Of a stretch of 64,000 nt of DNA, positions 17,210-25,962 are shown piece by piece. Both the position numbers and the translations under genes were made by a program. This DNA comes from Bacteroidota bacterium (GTDB lineage: Bacteria > Bacteroidota > Bacteroidia > Chitinophagales > Chitinophagaceae), in the NCBI GenBank assembly GCA_023386235.1, contig JAEWKC010000021.1, positions 31,710-95,709 of the forward strand, given 5' to 3'. How positions within the stretch are numbered: the stretch's first letter is position 1; every line of letters begins with the position of its first letter. The notes beneath the pieces were generated by a model. It saw only the letters and a list, made by a program, of their open reading frames with translations, was not told where the DNA came from and ran no database searches.

Positions 17210-20200
17210 TTAAAATTTCACGTTTAAACCAATTGCAAATGTTCTTGCTTGAGGATAAGAGCCGTAATCTACTCCGGTACTTGCTAATCCGGAAGATGCT
17301 ATTTCAGGATCATAACCTGTATAATTAGTAAATGTGAAAGCATTTCTTACCTGAAAATACAGCCTAAGGTCACTTATTATATTATTGAAGATTGTAGAAG
17401 GGAAATTGTATCCTAATTGTATGTTTTTGATTTTCACAAAAGAACCATCCTCTATATATCTGTCTGAAACGCGGCTGTTATTATTGGCATCTACAAAAGA
17501 ATATCTTGGATATTGTGCATCATTAGTAGTGTTTGGGCCTGTCCACCTGTTCAATATACCTCTTTGTTTATTGGTATAGTTTGCATTTCTGTCATAAGCT
17601 TTATAAATATCATTTCCTACAGATGCATATGTGAATGCAGTAAAATCAAAGCTTTTATAGTTAAGAGTAAGGTTCCATCCAAGAGTAAAGTCTGGGAATG
17701 GATCTCCGATTTTTGTTTGATCATCAGAATTTATCATTCCATTTTTATCTACATCTACAAATTTGATATCTCCCGGTTGTGCCCCAGCTTGTGCAGGAGA
17801 TGCATTTATTTCTTCTTGTGATTGAAATAATCCATTTGTTTTATAGCCATAAAAATACCATGGAGTTTGTCCTTTTTCAAAAACAGTAACAGTATTAGAC
17901 TGTCCGTTGAAATAACTGCCTCCTAAGATTCTTGCTGTTCCGTCATCATTGGTAGCTGTAACTTCATTTTTAGCTGTTGTAAAAGTGAAAGCATTACTCA
18001 TTGTAAAGTCTTGACCAAATCTTTCGGTATAATTTAAAGACAGATCAATACCTCTGGTTTTGGTAGAACCGATATTAGCTGTAGGAATAGGAACTGTACC
18101 TAAGTATAAAGAAGCAGATGGCGTAAACAATAAACCATCAACATTTTTTTCAAAATAATCTGCTGACAATGCAAAACGATTGTTGTAAAAATTAAGATCA
18201 AAGCCTATATTTATTTGTACTTGCTTTTCCCATTTCAGTGCATCATTTGCAGCAGAACCTACTGTAGAACCCGGATAAAAACCATCACCAAATGTGTAGC
18301 CATTACTATTAGCTGTTGCATCATAGCTTGGGCCACCGGTAACAATACTCACAAATTGAGGACTAACATTTTCATTTCCTATTGAACCAATGCTACCTCT
18401 TAATTTTAAATAATTAAAGAAATCTGATTGCCAAAAGGCTTCTTTAGAAACTACCCAACCCAACGATCCGGCAAAGAAGTTGGCAAATTTATTATCAATA
18501 CCAAAAGCATAAGAACCATCTCTTCTTGCTGAAAAAGAAGCAAGATACCTTCCTAAATAGTCGTAATTGACTCTACCAAAATATGATAGATTTTTTCTGA
18601 AATATTGATAATATCCGGCACCGATTGCGTCCAGCGTTGTCTCTGTAATAGTACCGGTTGCTGCTGTATAATCTGCAAACTCCCAAGAATTGAAAGGAAC
18701 ATCTTGTCTTGATGCCATAATGTAATTGCCAGTAGTTTTTGCCGCAGACATTCCTAATACTGTTTCAAAGTTGTGCAGATCTTTTATACGAAAATTGTAA
18801 TTAAAAAAGTTTTCAAAAGTATAATTAAAGTTTCCGTTTCTTACATGCGATACATTATTGTGTCTTCCCGTTACGGCAGAACCGTCTGCATTCATAGTGT
18901 TTTCTACATTTAGCGGACCATAAAAGGCCAAAGGAGTAAAGCTTTTAGAATTATCATCATATTTTACATAGCCAAATCGAGAAGTAAATTTCAAATCATT
19001 CAAAATTTTATATTCTAATTCGGCTTTACCATAAAGCTTATTCCCTGTATTTTTATTGTATGTATTATCCAACACGGTTAATGGATTAAATATTTCTGAC
19101 AGCAATAAATTACTATATCCATATTTGCCGGCTACATTCGGGTTTGTATTTAGAATACCTACAGTAGGGTCAAAATTAAGTGCAAGACCAATGATACTGT
19201 TAAATGCATTTTCTCTTACCCCTCTGCTTTCCAGCATTACATAACTATTGTTTAATGAAAATTTTAATTTAGGAGTAAGAAAAAAGTCCAGATTAGCAGT
19301 TACATTTCCTCTGTTGAAACGAGATTTATCATATCCTCCAACTATACCACCCTGACTTAAATAACCTGCTGACAGGAAATAGACAACATTTTCTCCTCCG
19401 CCTCTCACATCTACATTATAAGTTTGCAAAGGAGCTCTTTTAAATATTTCTTTTTGCCAGTCTGTGCCAGCACCTATTTCACTAAGATTATCAAAAATAA
19501 TATTTCCTCCTGCTGCCACGCTACCTTCATTAATCATTCCTGCATATTCTGAAGCATTGAGCATATTGATTTTCTTTACTACTTCCTGAATACCGTAACT
19601 TCCATTAAATGAAATCTGAGGCTTCATATTTTTTCTTCCTGATTTAGTAGTTACCACAATTACTCCGTTTCCTCCTTTTACACCGTATATAGCTGTTGTG
19701 GCAGCATCTTTCAGCACATTCATACTCTCTATATCAGAAGAGCTGATAGCATTTAAGTCATTTAAAGACTGAGGCACACCATCAATAATTACAACCGGAT
19801 CTGTGCCTGAAAAAGAGGGAATGCCTCTTACCAAAACTGTTGGCTTTGTTCCCGGAGATCCGCTTTGTATAACATTTACACCGGATGCTCTTCCCTGTAA
19901 GGCTTCTTCTACTCTTACCGGAGCAAGTTTCTGAATGTCTTCGCTTTTAATAGTAGAAATAGCTCCAGAAACATTTGTAACCTTTTGCGTACCGTATCCA
20001 ATTACTATAACTTCGTCAAGATTATTGGCTTCAGAATACTGCAATGTTATAATTATGTTGCTTTGATTTCCAACAGGAATGCTTTGTGTAACATAGTCTA
20101 TAAAAGAAACTTCTAAAATCTCTTGAGGTGAAACCATTAATGAAAATTCTCCATTTTCTCCACTGAATGTTCCTCGCGTTGTGTTCTGCAATTTTATAGC

Positions 20201-20362
20201 AGCTCCCTGTAATGATTCGCCACTTTCGCTCTGAACTTTACCTGTAAGTCTTACATTCTGAGCCAAAGAAATATTGGTCATCAATAAAAACAAGACCAAA
20301 CCATTTAAAAGAGCGATTGGCCCCCTTAATTTTCTGATTTTTAATTTTTGATATTTGTTCAT
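17210..20362 (-). CDS. SusC/RagA TonB-linked outer-membrane transporter of the beta-glucan locus
   Basis: Transporter of 1050 aa: signal peptide (about 1-35), carboxypeptidase-regulatory-like domain (about 37-110, LTGKVQSESGESLQGA), TonB box/linker LDEVIVIGYGTQK, plug (about 130-240, with LVRGIPSFSGTDPVVIIDGVPQ and ESMNVLKDAATTAIYG), then the barrel, ending RTFAIGLNVKF. It imports oligosaccharides with the adjacent SusD. It is the first gene of a five-gene operon ending with GH16. A perfect -7 element lies at 20422-20429 and a tandem 11-bp repeat upstream at 20461-20482, in a 219-bp region shared with the divergent sensor-regulator, which probably controls it. Confidence 0.96.
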   Translation of the reverse strand: MNKYQKLKIRKLRGPIALLNGLVLFLLMTNISLAQNVRLTGKVQSESGESLQGAAIKLQNTTRGTFSGENGEFSLMVSPQEILEVSFIDYVTQSIPVGNQSNIIITLQYSEANNLDEVIVIGYGTQKVTNVSGAISTIKSEDIQKLAPVRVEEALQGRASGVNVIQSGSPGTKPTVLVRGIPSFSGTDPVVIIDGVPQSLNDLNAISSSDIESMNVLKDAATTAIYGVKGGNGVIVVTTKSGRKNMKPQISFNGSYGIQEVVKKINMLNASEYAGMINEGSVAAGGNIIFDNLSEIGAGTDWQKEIFKRAPLQTYNVDVRGGGENVVYFLSAGYLSQGGIVGGYDKSRFNRGNVTANLDFFLTPKLKFSLNNSYVMLESRGVRENAFNSIIGLALNFDPTVGILNTNPNVAGKYGYSNLLLSEIFNPLTVLDNTYNKNTGNKLYGKAELEYKILNDLKFTSRFGYVKYDDNSKSFTPLAFYGPLNVENTMNADGSAVTGRHNNVSHVRNGNFNYTFENFFNYNFRIKDLHNFETVLGMSAAKTTGNYIMASRQDVPFNSWEFADYTAATGTITETTLDAIGAGYYQYFRKNLSYFGRVNYDYLGRYLASFSARRDGSYAFGIDNKFANFFAGSLGWVVSKEAFWQSDFFNYLKLRGSIGSIGNENVSPQFVSIVTGGPSYDATANSNGYTFGDGFYPGSTVGSAANDALKWEKQVQINIGFDLNFYNNRFALSADYFEKNVDGLLFTPSASLYLGTVPIPTANIGSTKTRGIDLSLNYTERFGQDFTMSNAFTFTTAKNEVTATNDDGTARILGGSYFNGQSNTVTVFEKGQTPWYFYGYKTNGLFQSQEEINASPAQAGAQPGDIKFVDVDKNGMINSDDQTKIGDPFPDFTLGWNLTLNYKSFDFTAFTYASVGNDIYKAYDRNANYTNKQRGILNRWTGPNTTNDAQYPRYSFVDANNNSRVSDRYIEDGSFVKIKNIQLGYNFPSTIFNNIISDLRLYFQVRNAFTFTNYTGYDPEIASSGLASTGVDYGSYPQARTFAIGLNVKF

Positions 20363-20421
20363 TTTGTAAATTTTTATAAATAAAAAGTTTGAGAGAATCT
20401 TTATAATTAATTTCTCAATCT

Positions 20422-20429
20422 CAAAATTA
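20422..20429 (-). promoter_or_regulatory. -7 promoter element of the beta-glucan susC operon
   Basis: Minus-strand TAATTTTG, a perfect TAnnTTTG. It lies 60 bp upstream of the susC start and about 30 bp downstream of the tandem repeat, a spacing suited to activator control. Confidence 0.55.
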
Positions 20430-20460
20430 CGTATAACTAATGGTTGTATTAAAATTTATT

Positions 20461-20482
20461 AACACTACAATAACACTACAAT
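20461..20482. repeat. Tandem 11-bp direct repeat, candidate activator site
   Basis: Two exact copies of AACACTACAAT lie head to tail, one helical turn apart, in the divergent region between susC and the sensor-regulator. The repeat is centred about 45-50 bp upstream of the predicted susC -7 element. LuxR-type regulators commonly bind such repeats; binding here is inference. Confidence 0.5.
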
Positions 20483-20581
20483 AAAAATAATTTTTATTGA
20501 TTATCAACTAGTTATTACTAAACAATATTTTTATATTAAACTTTATTTTACTTTGTATAAATTTTTATCGAAATTTATAAA

Positions 20582-23476
20582 ATGAAAAAATTTTTATTTT
20601 TAATAGAACTTTTTCTTTTGATAAGTATTGCCTGTTTTTCTCAAAAAACCATCGGCATACCTAAAATTATTAACTACTCTCATGAAGAAATGAATGCCGG
20701 CACACAGAACTGGAACATTGCTCAAGATAATGCCGGTACAATTTATTTTGCCAATAACGGAGGTCTGGCTACTTATAATGGAAAAGAATGGAAGATATTT
20801 GGTCTGCCTAATAAAACAATCGTAAGATCGGTATGTATAGATTCTGACGGAAAAATATACGTAGGCGGGCAAGATATTTTTGGTTATTTTTTTCCTGATA
20901 AGAATGGCGTTTTAAAGTTTTATTCTAAAAGCGACGAATTAGCTGCTGATCTAAAAGAGTTTGGAGATGTCTGGAGCATTACCATATATAATAATAAAGT
21001 ATTTTACAGAACCTCCAGAAGGATTTTTGAATATGCAAATGGAAAATTTAGCGTTCATGAAAATAATCAAAATGACTTTTGGTCGAGCACGGCCATTAGC
21101 AATGATAAACTATATGCCTATAATAACAATCAAGGTTTGTATGTGTATAATGGTAGCCATTTTATTAAAACCTCCATTGGTCCTTTTGATAATAGCAATG
21201 CCACGGCTATTCTTGAGTATAATAAGGATACCCTGTTACTTTCCACACTGAAGAATGGCGTATTCTTATTTACAAACAATAAAACCATTTCCCTTCCTGT
21301 CGCCCCCTTGATATCTGAAGCTCAAATATACACTGCCTCTAAAATAGATGACAATCTTTATGCTCTAGGAACTGTAAATAAAGGAATCTTTCTGATAGAC
21401 AAAAAAGGTAATACCAAAGGCAATATCTCTTCAGAAAATGGTTTGACAAACAATATTATTTTGTCTTTGTTTCTTGATAAACAAAAAAACCTTTGGGCTG
21501 GGTTAGATGACGGTGTTACGTTGATCAATATCAATTCGGCCATTAAAACCATTTTTCCTCATCCCGGCAACCGCACAACCACTTATGCAGTTAATGCCTA
21601 TAAGGGGAATCTTTATATAGGTGCTTCTGATGGACTTTACAAAACAAAACTAACGATACCCGAATACCAGGATTTAAGCTTTTCTATGAATGCTTTTGAA
21701 AAAATGCCGGGAACAGATGGTCAAATATGGGGATTGAATACTATTGATGATAAACTATTGGTAGGGCACCATGAAGGAGCATTTCAAATAGAAAACAATA
21801 GCCTTATCAAATACAACACTCCCGGAGCCTGGATTTATAAAGAGCTACCGAGAAGTAAAAATGTAGTATTGGGTACTTATTACGGATTATACTTTTTAAA
21901 AAATCAAAATACAAAATTTATAATTGACAATTTTTACAATAAAACAACGGAATCATTGCGATTTGTAGAGGTTGACTCTATTCATAATCTTATTTGGGCA
22001 TCACATCCATATAGAGGAATATACAAATTGACGGTTTCGCCAGACTTTATGAACATTTTATCTGTAGAACTTTTAAATAGTAAAAACGGACTTCCTACAG
22101 ATTTAAACAATTTTGTGTATAAAATTGATAATGAGATTGTTTTTGCCACTGAAAATGGAGTTTATTTATATGATCATTCTTCTAAAAAATTTATTGTAGA
22201 TAAAAAATTTACCTCTTCAATAGGTAATAGAGCAGTAGCTTATATGATACAAGATAAAGAAGGAAATATTTGGTTTGTCAGCAACGAACTACCAGGAATG
22301 ATTAAAAAAAACAACACAAAAGCAGTTTTCTTTCCTGAGCTTAGAGGAAAACTGGTAGGCGGATTTTATACCTTTTATCCTCTTAATAACAGAAATATTT
22401 TTATTGGTTCTAATAATGGTGTTATACATTTAAATTTAGAGAAATACAATGCCTCTCCCAAGCCCTTATCTATTTCGTTTAATAAAATAGTTAGCATTGC
22501 TTCTAATAAAGATTCCTTATTAAACAACGGATATTTTATCAATGAAAATAATATTATTGAAACTGTTCAGCCCAAAAATCTCATTCCGTCTCTGCCTGCC
22601 AAGAACAGATCAATCCATTTTGAATTTGTTGCCAATGATTTTATTGATAACAATACAACTTACTCATATAAACTGGAAGGGTTTGACGAAAACTGGTCAG
22701 GCTGGTCACTGAAAAGCGAAAAAGACTATACCAACCTGCCTCATGGAAAATACACTTTTAGAGTGAAGGCGCAGGATAACTTTGGTAATAAATCACCTGA
22801 AATTTATTACACTTTTTATATAAAACCTTTTTGGTATCAAACCCTCTTTGCCAAAATTGTTTATGCTGCATTATTAGGATTATTATTTTTTCTATTAATG
22901 AAATTTGTAAGTCGTAAAATGAAAAGACAAAAAGAAAAATTTCAAAAAGAACAAAAGCAGCTAAAATATTTGCACGAATTAGAGATTGAACACAATGAAA
23001 GAGAAATCATTGATTTAAAAAATAAAAACTTAGAGACAGAAATCAATTATAAAAACAAAGAGCTGGCAAGCATTACAATGAATCTTTATAAAAAAGGAAG
23101 ACTATTGAGCAAACTTAAAGATGATATCAATGATGCCACTAAAAAAGTAATTGACCGAGAACAAAAAAGAAGCTTTAATAAAGTAATAAAACAAATAGAA
23201 GAAGCCGAAAAGCAAAGCAATGACTGGGAACAGTTCTCTATACATTTTGATGATGTACACAACAACTTTTTAAAAAGAATAAAAGAACTTTATCCTGACC
23301 TTACGCCTGCAGAGTTAAAAATGGCAGCTTATTTAAAAATAAATCTTTCTTCTAAAGAGATCGCACAAATTTTAAATATATCATTAAAAGGCGTAGAGGT
23401 AGCCAGATACAGGCTCCGCAAAAAATTAGCGATTGAAACAGATGTTAATCTTGTATCTTTCCTGAATCAGATATAA
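20582..23476 (+). CDS. Membrane-spanning one-component sensor-regulator (propeller, Y_Y_Y, LuxR-type HTH)
   Basis: Protein of 964 aa. Order of parts: signal peptide (about 1-21), two-bladed-repeat beta-propeller sensor of the two-component-regulator type (about 25-650), a Y_Y_Y domain (about 675-750; YSYKLEGFDENWSGWS, YTFRVKAQDNFGN), one TM helix (about 755-777), a long coiled coil (about 780-880) and a LuxR/GerE-type HTH (about 900-960; LTPAELKMAAYLKINLSSKEIAQIL). There is no histidine kinase or receiver, so it differs from the hybrid two-component systems that usually carry this sensor. It should sense an oligosaccharide in the periplasm and act on DNA at the membrane. It is divergent from the beta-glucan operon, which it probably activates. 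The 3' end carries a strong terminator. Confidence 0.88.
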   Translation: MKKFLFLIELFLLISIACFSQKTIGIPKIINYSHEEMNAGTQNWNIAQDNAGTIYFANNGGLATYNGKEWKIFGLPNKTIVRSVCIDSDGKIYVGGQDIFGYFFPDKNGVLKFYSKSDELAADLKEFGDVWSITIYNNKVFYRTSRRIFEYANGKFSVHENNQNDFWSSTAISNDKLYAYNNNQGLYVYNGSHFIKTSIGPFDNSNATAILEYNKDTLLLSTLKNGVFLFTNNKTISLPVAPLISEAQIYTASKIDDNLYALGTVNKGIFLIDKKGNTKGNISSENGLTNNIILSLFLDKQKNLWAGLDDGVTLININSAIKTIFPHPGNRTTTYAVNAYKGNLYIGASDGLYKTKLTIPEYQDLSFSMNAFEKMPGTDGQIWGLNTIDDKLLVGHHEGAFQIENNSLIKYNTPGAWIYKELPRSKNVVLGTYYGLYFLKNQNTKFIIDNFYNKTTESLRFVEVDSIHNLIWASHPYRGIYKLTVSPDFMNILSVELLNSKNGLPTDLNNFVYKIDNEIVFATENGVYLYDHSSKKFIVDKKFTSSIGNRAVAYMIQDKEGNIWFVSNELPGMIKKNNTKAVFFPELRGKLVGGFYTFYPLNNRNIFIGSNNGVIHLNLEKYNASPKPLSISFNKIVSIASNKDSLLNNGYFINENNIIETVQPKNLIPSLPAKNRSIHFEFVANDFIDNNTTYSYKLEGFDENWSGWSLKSEKDYTNLPHGKYTFRVKAQDNFGNKSPEIYYTFYIKPFWYQTLFAKIVYAALLGLLFFLLMKFVSRKMKRQKEKFQKEQKQLKYLHELEIEHNEREIIDLKNKNLETEINYKNKELASITMNLYKKGRLLSKLKDDINDATKKVIDREQKRSFNKVIKQIEEAEKQSNDWEQFSIHFDDVHNNFLKRIKELYPDLTPAELKMAAYLKINLSSKEIAQILNISLKGVEVARYRLRKKLAIETDVNLVSFLNQI

Positions 23477-23478
23477 AA

Positions 23479-23506
23479 AAAATAGCTGTAAGTATACAGC
23501 TATTTT
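23479..23506. terminator. Bidirectional terminator between sensor-regulator and rplL
   Basis: Perfect 12-bp inverted repeat, AAAATAGCTGTA at 23479-23490 and TACAGCTATTTT at 23495-23506, with loop AGTA. A- and T-runs on the two sides allow function for both convergent units. Confidence 0.85.
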
Positions 23507-23562
23507 CTTCGAATATTGGAATAAACCATTTTAATAAAATAGTTTACTGAATTAGATTGAAA

Positions 23563-23937
23563 TTATTTAACTTCAACTTCAGCGCCTGCTTCTTTCAGTT
23601 TAGCAGCAATTTCGTCTGCTTCTGCTTTAGCTACGCCTTCTTTAATTGCTTTTGGTGCACCGTCAACTAATTCTTTAGCTTCTTTCAAGCCAAGACCGGT
23701 TAAGTCTTTTACAACTTTTACTACACCTAATTTAGAAGCGCCACCGCTTGTTAAGATTACATCAAAAGATGTTTTTTCTTCAGCTGCCGCTGGTCCTGCC
23801 GCTGGTCCTGCTGCTACAGCTACGGCTGCTGCTGCCGGCTCAATTCCGTATTCGTCTTTTAGGATTTGAGCAAGTTCGTTTACTTCTTTTACAGTCAGGT
23901 TTACTAACTGCTCAGCAAATTGTTTTAAGTCTGCCAT
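23563..23937 (-). CDS. rplL: 50S ribosomal protein L7/L12
   Basis: Protein of 124 aa, full length for L7/L12. An N-terminal dimerisation domain (about 1-32) and an Ala/Gly/Pro-rich hinge (about 33-55) precede the C-terminal domain (FDVILTSGGASKLGVVKVVKDLTGLGLKEAKELVDGAP, about 58-95), which recruits translation factors. It is last in the rplK-A-J-L order. A 137-bp gap with two possible hairpins separates it from rplJ. Downstream comes a terminator rather than rpoB, which is unusual. Confidence 0.98.
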   Translation of the reverse strand: MADLKQFAEQLVNLTVKEVNELAQILKDEYGIEPAAAAVAVAAGPAAGPAAAEEKTSFDVILTSGGASKLGVVKVVKDLTGLGLKEAKELVDGAPKAIKEGVAKAEADEIAAKLKEAGAEVEVK

Positions 23938-24074
23938 TTTTTACTTGTTTAAAAACCGCCTTCTTCGTTATTACTCCGGCGGATGGTTAATGAAATTTTT
24001 CCTTCACTTATACCCGAAGGATTAGGTTTTTCTCTTGATTTATTTTTTATAAAAGTTCGGAGAATAATGTATGA
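23938..24074 (-). other. rplJ-rplL spacer with two possible RNA hairpins
   Basis: On the minus strand, TCCTTC and GAAGGA (loop of 10) form one stem, followed by A-rich sequence. CCGCC and GGCGG (loop of 17), followed by five T, form a second, terminator-like stem about 10 bp before the rplL start. This could be an attenuator or a stability element that sets the 4:1 excess of L7/L12. Both stems are short, so support is modest. Confidence 0.35.
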
Positions 24075-24602
24075 TTAAGCCTGCGCTTTTTCTTCTAATG
24101 CTTTTACCAGGCTGGCCAGCTTGCTACCTGCGTTTAAGCCGCTGATAACATTTTGGGCAGGAGATTGAAGCAATGAAATGATTTCTCCAATAAGCTCTTC
24201 CTTACCTTTAAGCGTTTTCAGAGCTTTCAGCTGATCGTCGCCTACATACACACTACCATCAACAAACGCCGCTTTCAGCACAGGTTTTTCGCCTTTTTCT
24301 TTACGAAAATCGCTAATGATGATAGCCGGATTTTTTGCATTGTTAGAAAACATCAGTGCAGTTACGTTGTGCAGAGAATCGTACACGCCGGCAAATCTTT
24401 CCGCATCCAAAGCCTCTAATGCTTTTTTGATTAAAGTGTTTTTGGCTACCTTCATTTCTACTTCTTTATCGTAGCATGCACGGCGTAGCGCACCCACCTG
24501 ATCAACAGTAAGAGATTCGGTATCCGTAAGGTAAAACGTATTATATTGGTTGAACTTTTCTTTCAAAAGTTCTATCACTTCATTTTTTTGTTCTTTAGTC
24601 AT
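24075..24602 (-). CDS. rplJ: 50S ribosomal protein L10
   Basis: Protein of 175 aa, typical for L10, the stalk base that binds 23S rRNA and carries L7/L12 dimers on its C-terminal helix (about 140-175, SPAQNVISGLNAGSKLASLVKALEEKA). The N-terminal part has NTFYLTDTESLTVDQVGALRR and KNTLIKKAL. It follows rplA with only a 12-bp gap, so the long rplA-rplJ leader that carries L10 autoregulation in enterobacteria is absent here. Confidence 0.97.
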   Translation of the reverse strand: MTKEQKNEVIELLKEKFNQYNTFYLTDTESLTVDQVGALRRACYDKEVEMKVAKNTLIKKALEALDAERFAGVYDSLHNVTALMFSNNAKNPAIIISDFRKEKGEKPVLKAAFVDGSVYVGDDQLKALKTLKGKEELIGEIISLLQSPAQNVISGLNAGSKLASLVKALEEKAQA

Positions 24603-24614
24603 TTATCAAAAATT

Positions 24615-25310
24615 TTAGTGTTGAACAGATTTGGTGTCTACAGAAATACCCGGACTCATGGTGCTGGCAACACTTACGCTTTTTACATAAGTACCTTTAG
24701 CTGCAGTAGGTTTTAATTTTATCAAAGCATTGATAAGTTCCTGACTGTTTTCTGCAATTTTTTCCGGAGTAAATGAAACTCTTCCGATTGATGCGTGTAC
24801 AATACCGGCTTTATCAACTTTAAAGGCAATTTTGCCACCTTTAACTTCGTTTACAGCCGCTGCCACATCGTTGGTAACAGTTCCTGTTTTGGGGTTAGGC
24901 ATCAGGTTTCTGGGACCTAATACTTTACCTAGTCTACCGATTTTAGGCATTACAGAAGGTGTTGCAATAATTACATCAACATCAGTCCAACCGCCATCTA
25001 TTTTTGTAATAAATTCGTCTAAGCCTACAAAGTCTGCACCGGCAGCCTGTGCTTCCGCTTCTTTGTCGGGTGTACATAAAACCAATACTTTTTTGGTTTT
25101 ACCGGTTCCGTGAGGAAGCGTAACGGTGCCGCGCACTTGCTGGTCGGCTTTTCTTGGGTCTACACCCAAACGTACGTGTAAATCTACAGAGCTATCAAAC
25201 TTGGTAGTATTTATTTCTTTTACCAAAGCAGATGCTTCTGAAAGTGTATAGAATTTGTTTTTATCTATTTTAGCTTCTGCAGCTTTTCTTTTTTTCGAAA
25301 TTTTTGCCAT
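24615..25310 (-). CDS. rplA: 50S ribosomal protein L1
   Basis: Protein of 231 aa, full length. Landmarks are SVDLHVRLGVDPRKADQQVRGTV (about 40-62), the Rossmann-like domain II (KVLVLC...DEFITKI), and the signature IATPSVMPKIGRLGKVLGPRNLMPNPKTGTVT (about 116-147). L1 forms the mobile stalk near the E site and in many bacteria represses its own operon by binding the rplK leader. It sits 26 bp after rplK. Confidence 0.98.
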   Translation of the reverse strand: MAKISKKRKAAEAKIDKNKFYTLSEASALVKEINTTKFDSSVDLHVRLGVDPRKADQQVRGTVTLPHGTGKTKKVLVLCTPDKEAEAQAAGADFVGLDEFITKIDGGWTDVDVIIATPSVMPKIGRLGKVLGPRNLMPNPKTGTVTNDVAAAVNEVKGGKIAFKVDKAGIVHASIGRVSFTPEKIAENSQELINALIKLKPTAAKGTYVKSVSVASTMSPGISVDTKSVQH

Positions 25311-25336
25311 TTCAAATTAGTTTTAAGGATTAGTGG

Positions 25337-25780
25337 TTATTTTTCCCAAGGAGCGGCACCTTCTACAGTAATTCCCAGACTACGGGCTGTACCGGCTACC
25401 ATTTTCATTGCGCTCTCAACAGTAAAGCAGTTAAGATCGGGCATTTTGTCTTTTGCAATAGCCTCTACCTGTTCCCAGGTAACTTTTCCTACTTTGTTGC
25501 GATTACTTTCCTTAGAACCTTTTTGAATTTTTGCTACTTCCATAAGTTGTACGGAAGCGGGGGCAGTTTTGATGACAAAGTCGAAAGACTTGTCAGAATA
25601 AACTGTGATTACTACCGGTAATACTTTGCCCGGCTTGTCTTGAGTTCTTGCATTGAATTGCTTACAGAACTCCATAATGTTCACACCTTTAGAACCCAAT
25701 GCAGGGCCTACGGGTGGCGCAGGGTTGGCTTGTCCGCCTTTTACCTGCAACTTTACGAAACCTGAGATTTCTTTTGCCAT
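25337..25780 (-). CDS. rplK: 50S ribosomal protein L11
   Basis: Protein of 147 aa, normal length. The N-terminal domain (VKLQVKGGQANPAPPVGPALGSKGVNIMEFCKQFN by landmark, about 7-42) contacts release factors and elongation factors; the C-terminal domain (about 75-147) binds the 23S GTPase centre and ends GITVEGAAPWEK. It is the first gene of this short operon. Its promoter has a perfect -7 element at 25867-25874, leaving an 80-nt leader. The usual upstream secE and nusG genes are absent here. Confidence 0.98.
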   Translation of the reverse strand: MAKEISGFVKLQVKGGQANPAPPVGPALGSKGVNIMEFCKQFNARTQDKPGKVLPVVITVYSDKSFDFVIKTAPASVQLMEVAKIQKGSKESNRNKVGKVTWEQVEAIAKDKMPDLNCFTVESAMKMVAGTARSLGITVEGAAPWEK

Positions 25781-25862
25781 TTTTAATTAATTTTTTGGTG
25801 ATAACGTATCGCTTCAAGGCGAAACTCCCAACTAAAACATTTCTTATAAAGAACTATTTGGG
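25781..25862 (-). other. rplK mRNA leader with a small hairpin, possible L1 autoregulation site
   Basis: In the transcribed strand a GGGAG run is followed by a small hairpin (TCGC, loop CTTGAA, GCGA, extended by T-A and G-C pairs around one mismatch) about 30 nt before the start codon. L1 represses its operon by binding the leader in E. coli; that this hairpin is the site is inference. Confidence 0.3.
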
Positions 25863-25866
25863 GGTG

Positions 25867-25874
25867 CAAAGGTA
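25867..25874 (-). promoter_or_regulatory. -7 promoter element of the rplK operon
   Basis: Minus-strand TACCTTTG, a perfect TAnnTTTG, about 87 bp upstream of the rplK start. The -33 region has no clear TTG. Confidence 0.6.
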
Positions 25875-25962
25875 TGATTATTATTTATAATAACCCTTAT
25901 TTTTTAGAAGACTTTTATAAAAATCCTTTAGAGTATGGCTATTCTTCTCTAAGTTCTGTCTT

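Noticed and set aside
20461..20482. Tandem 11-bp repeat as the beginning of a CRISPR array
   Set aside because: The copies are directly adjacent with no spacer and there are only two of them.
23748..23990. Leu-rich 80-codon frame opposite rplL
   Set aside because: The Leu/Ala richness is the mirror of the L7/L12 Ala-rich hinge, not a membrane protein.
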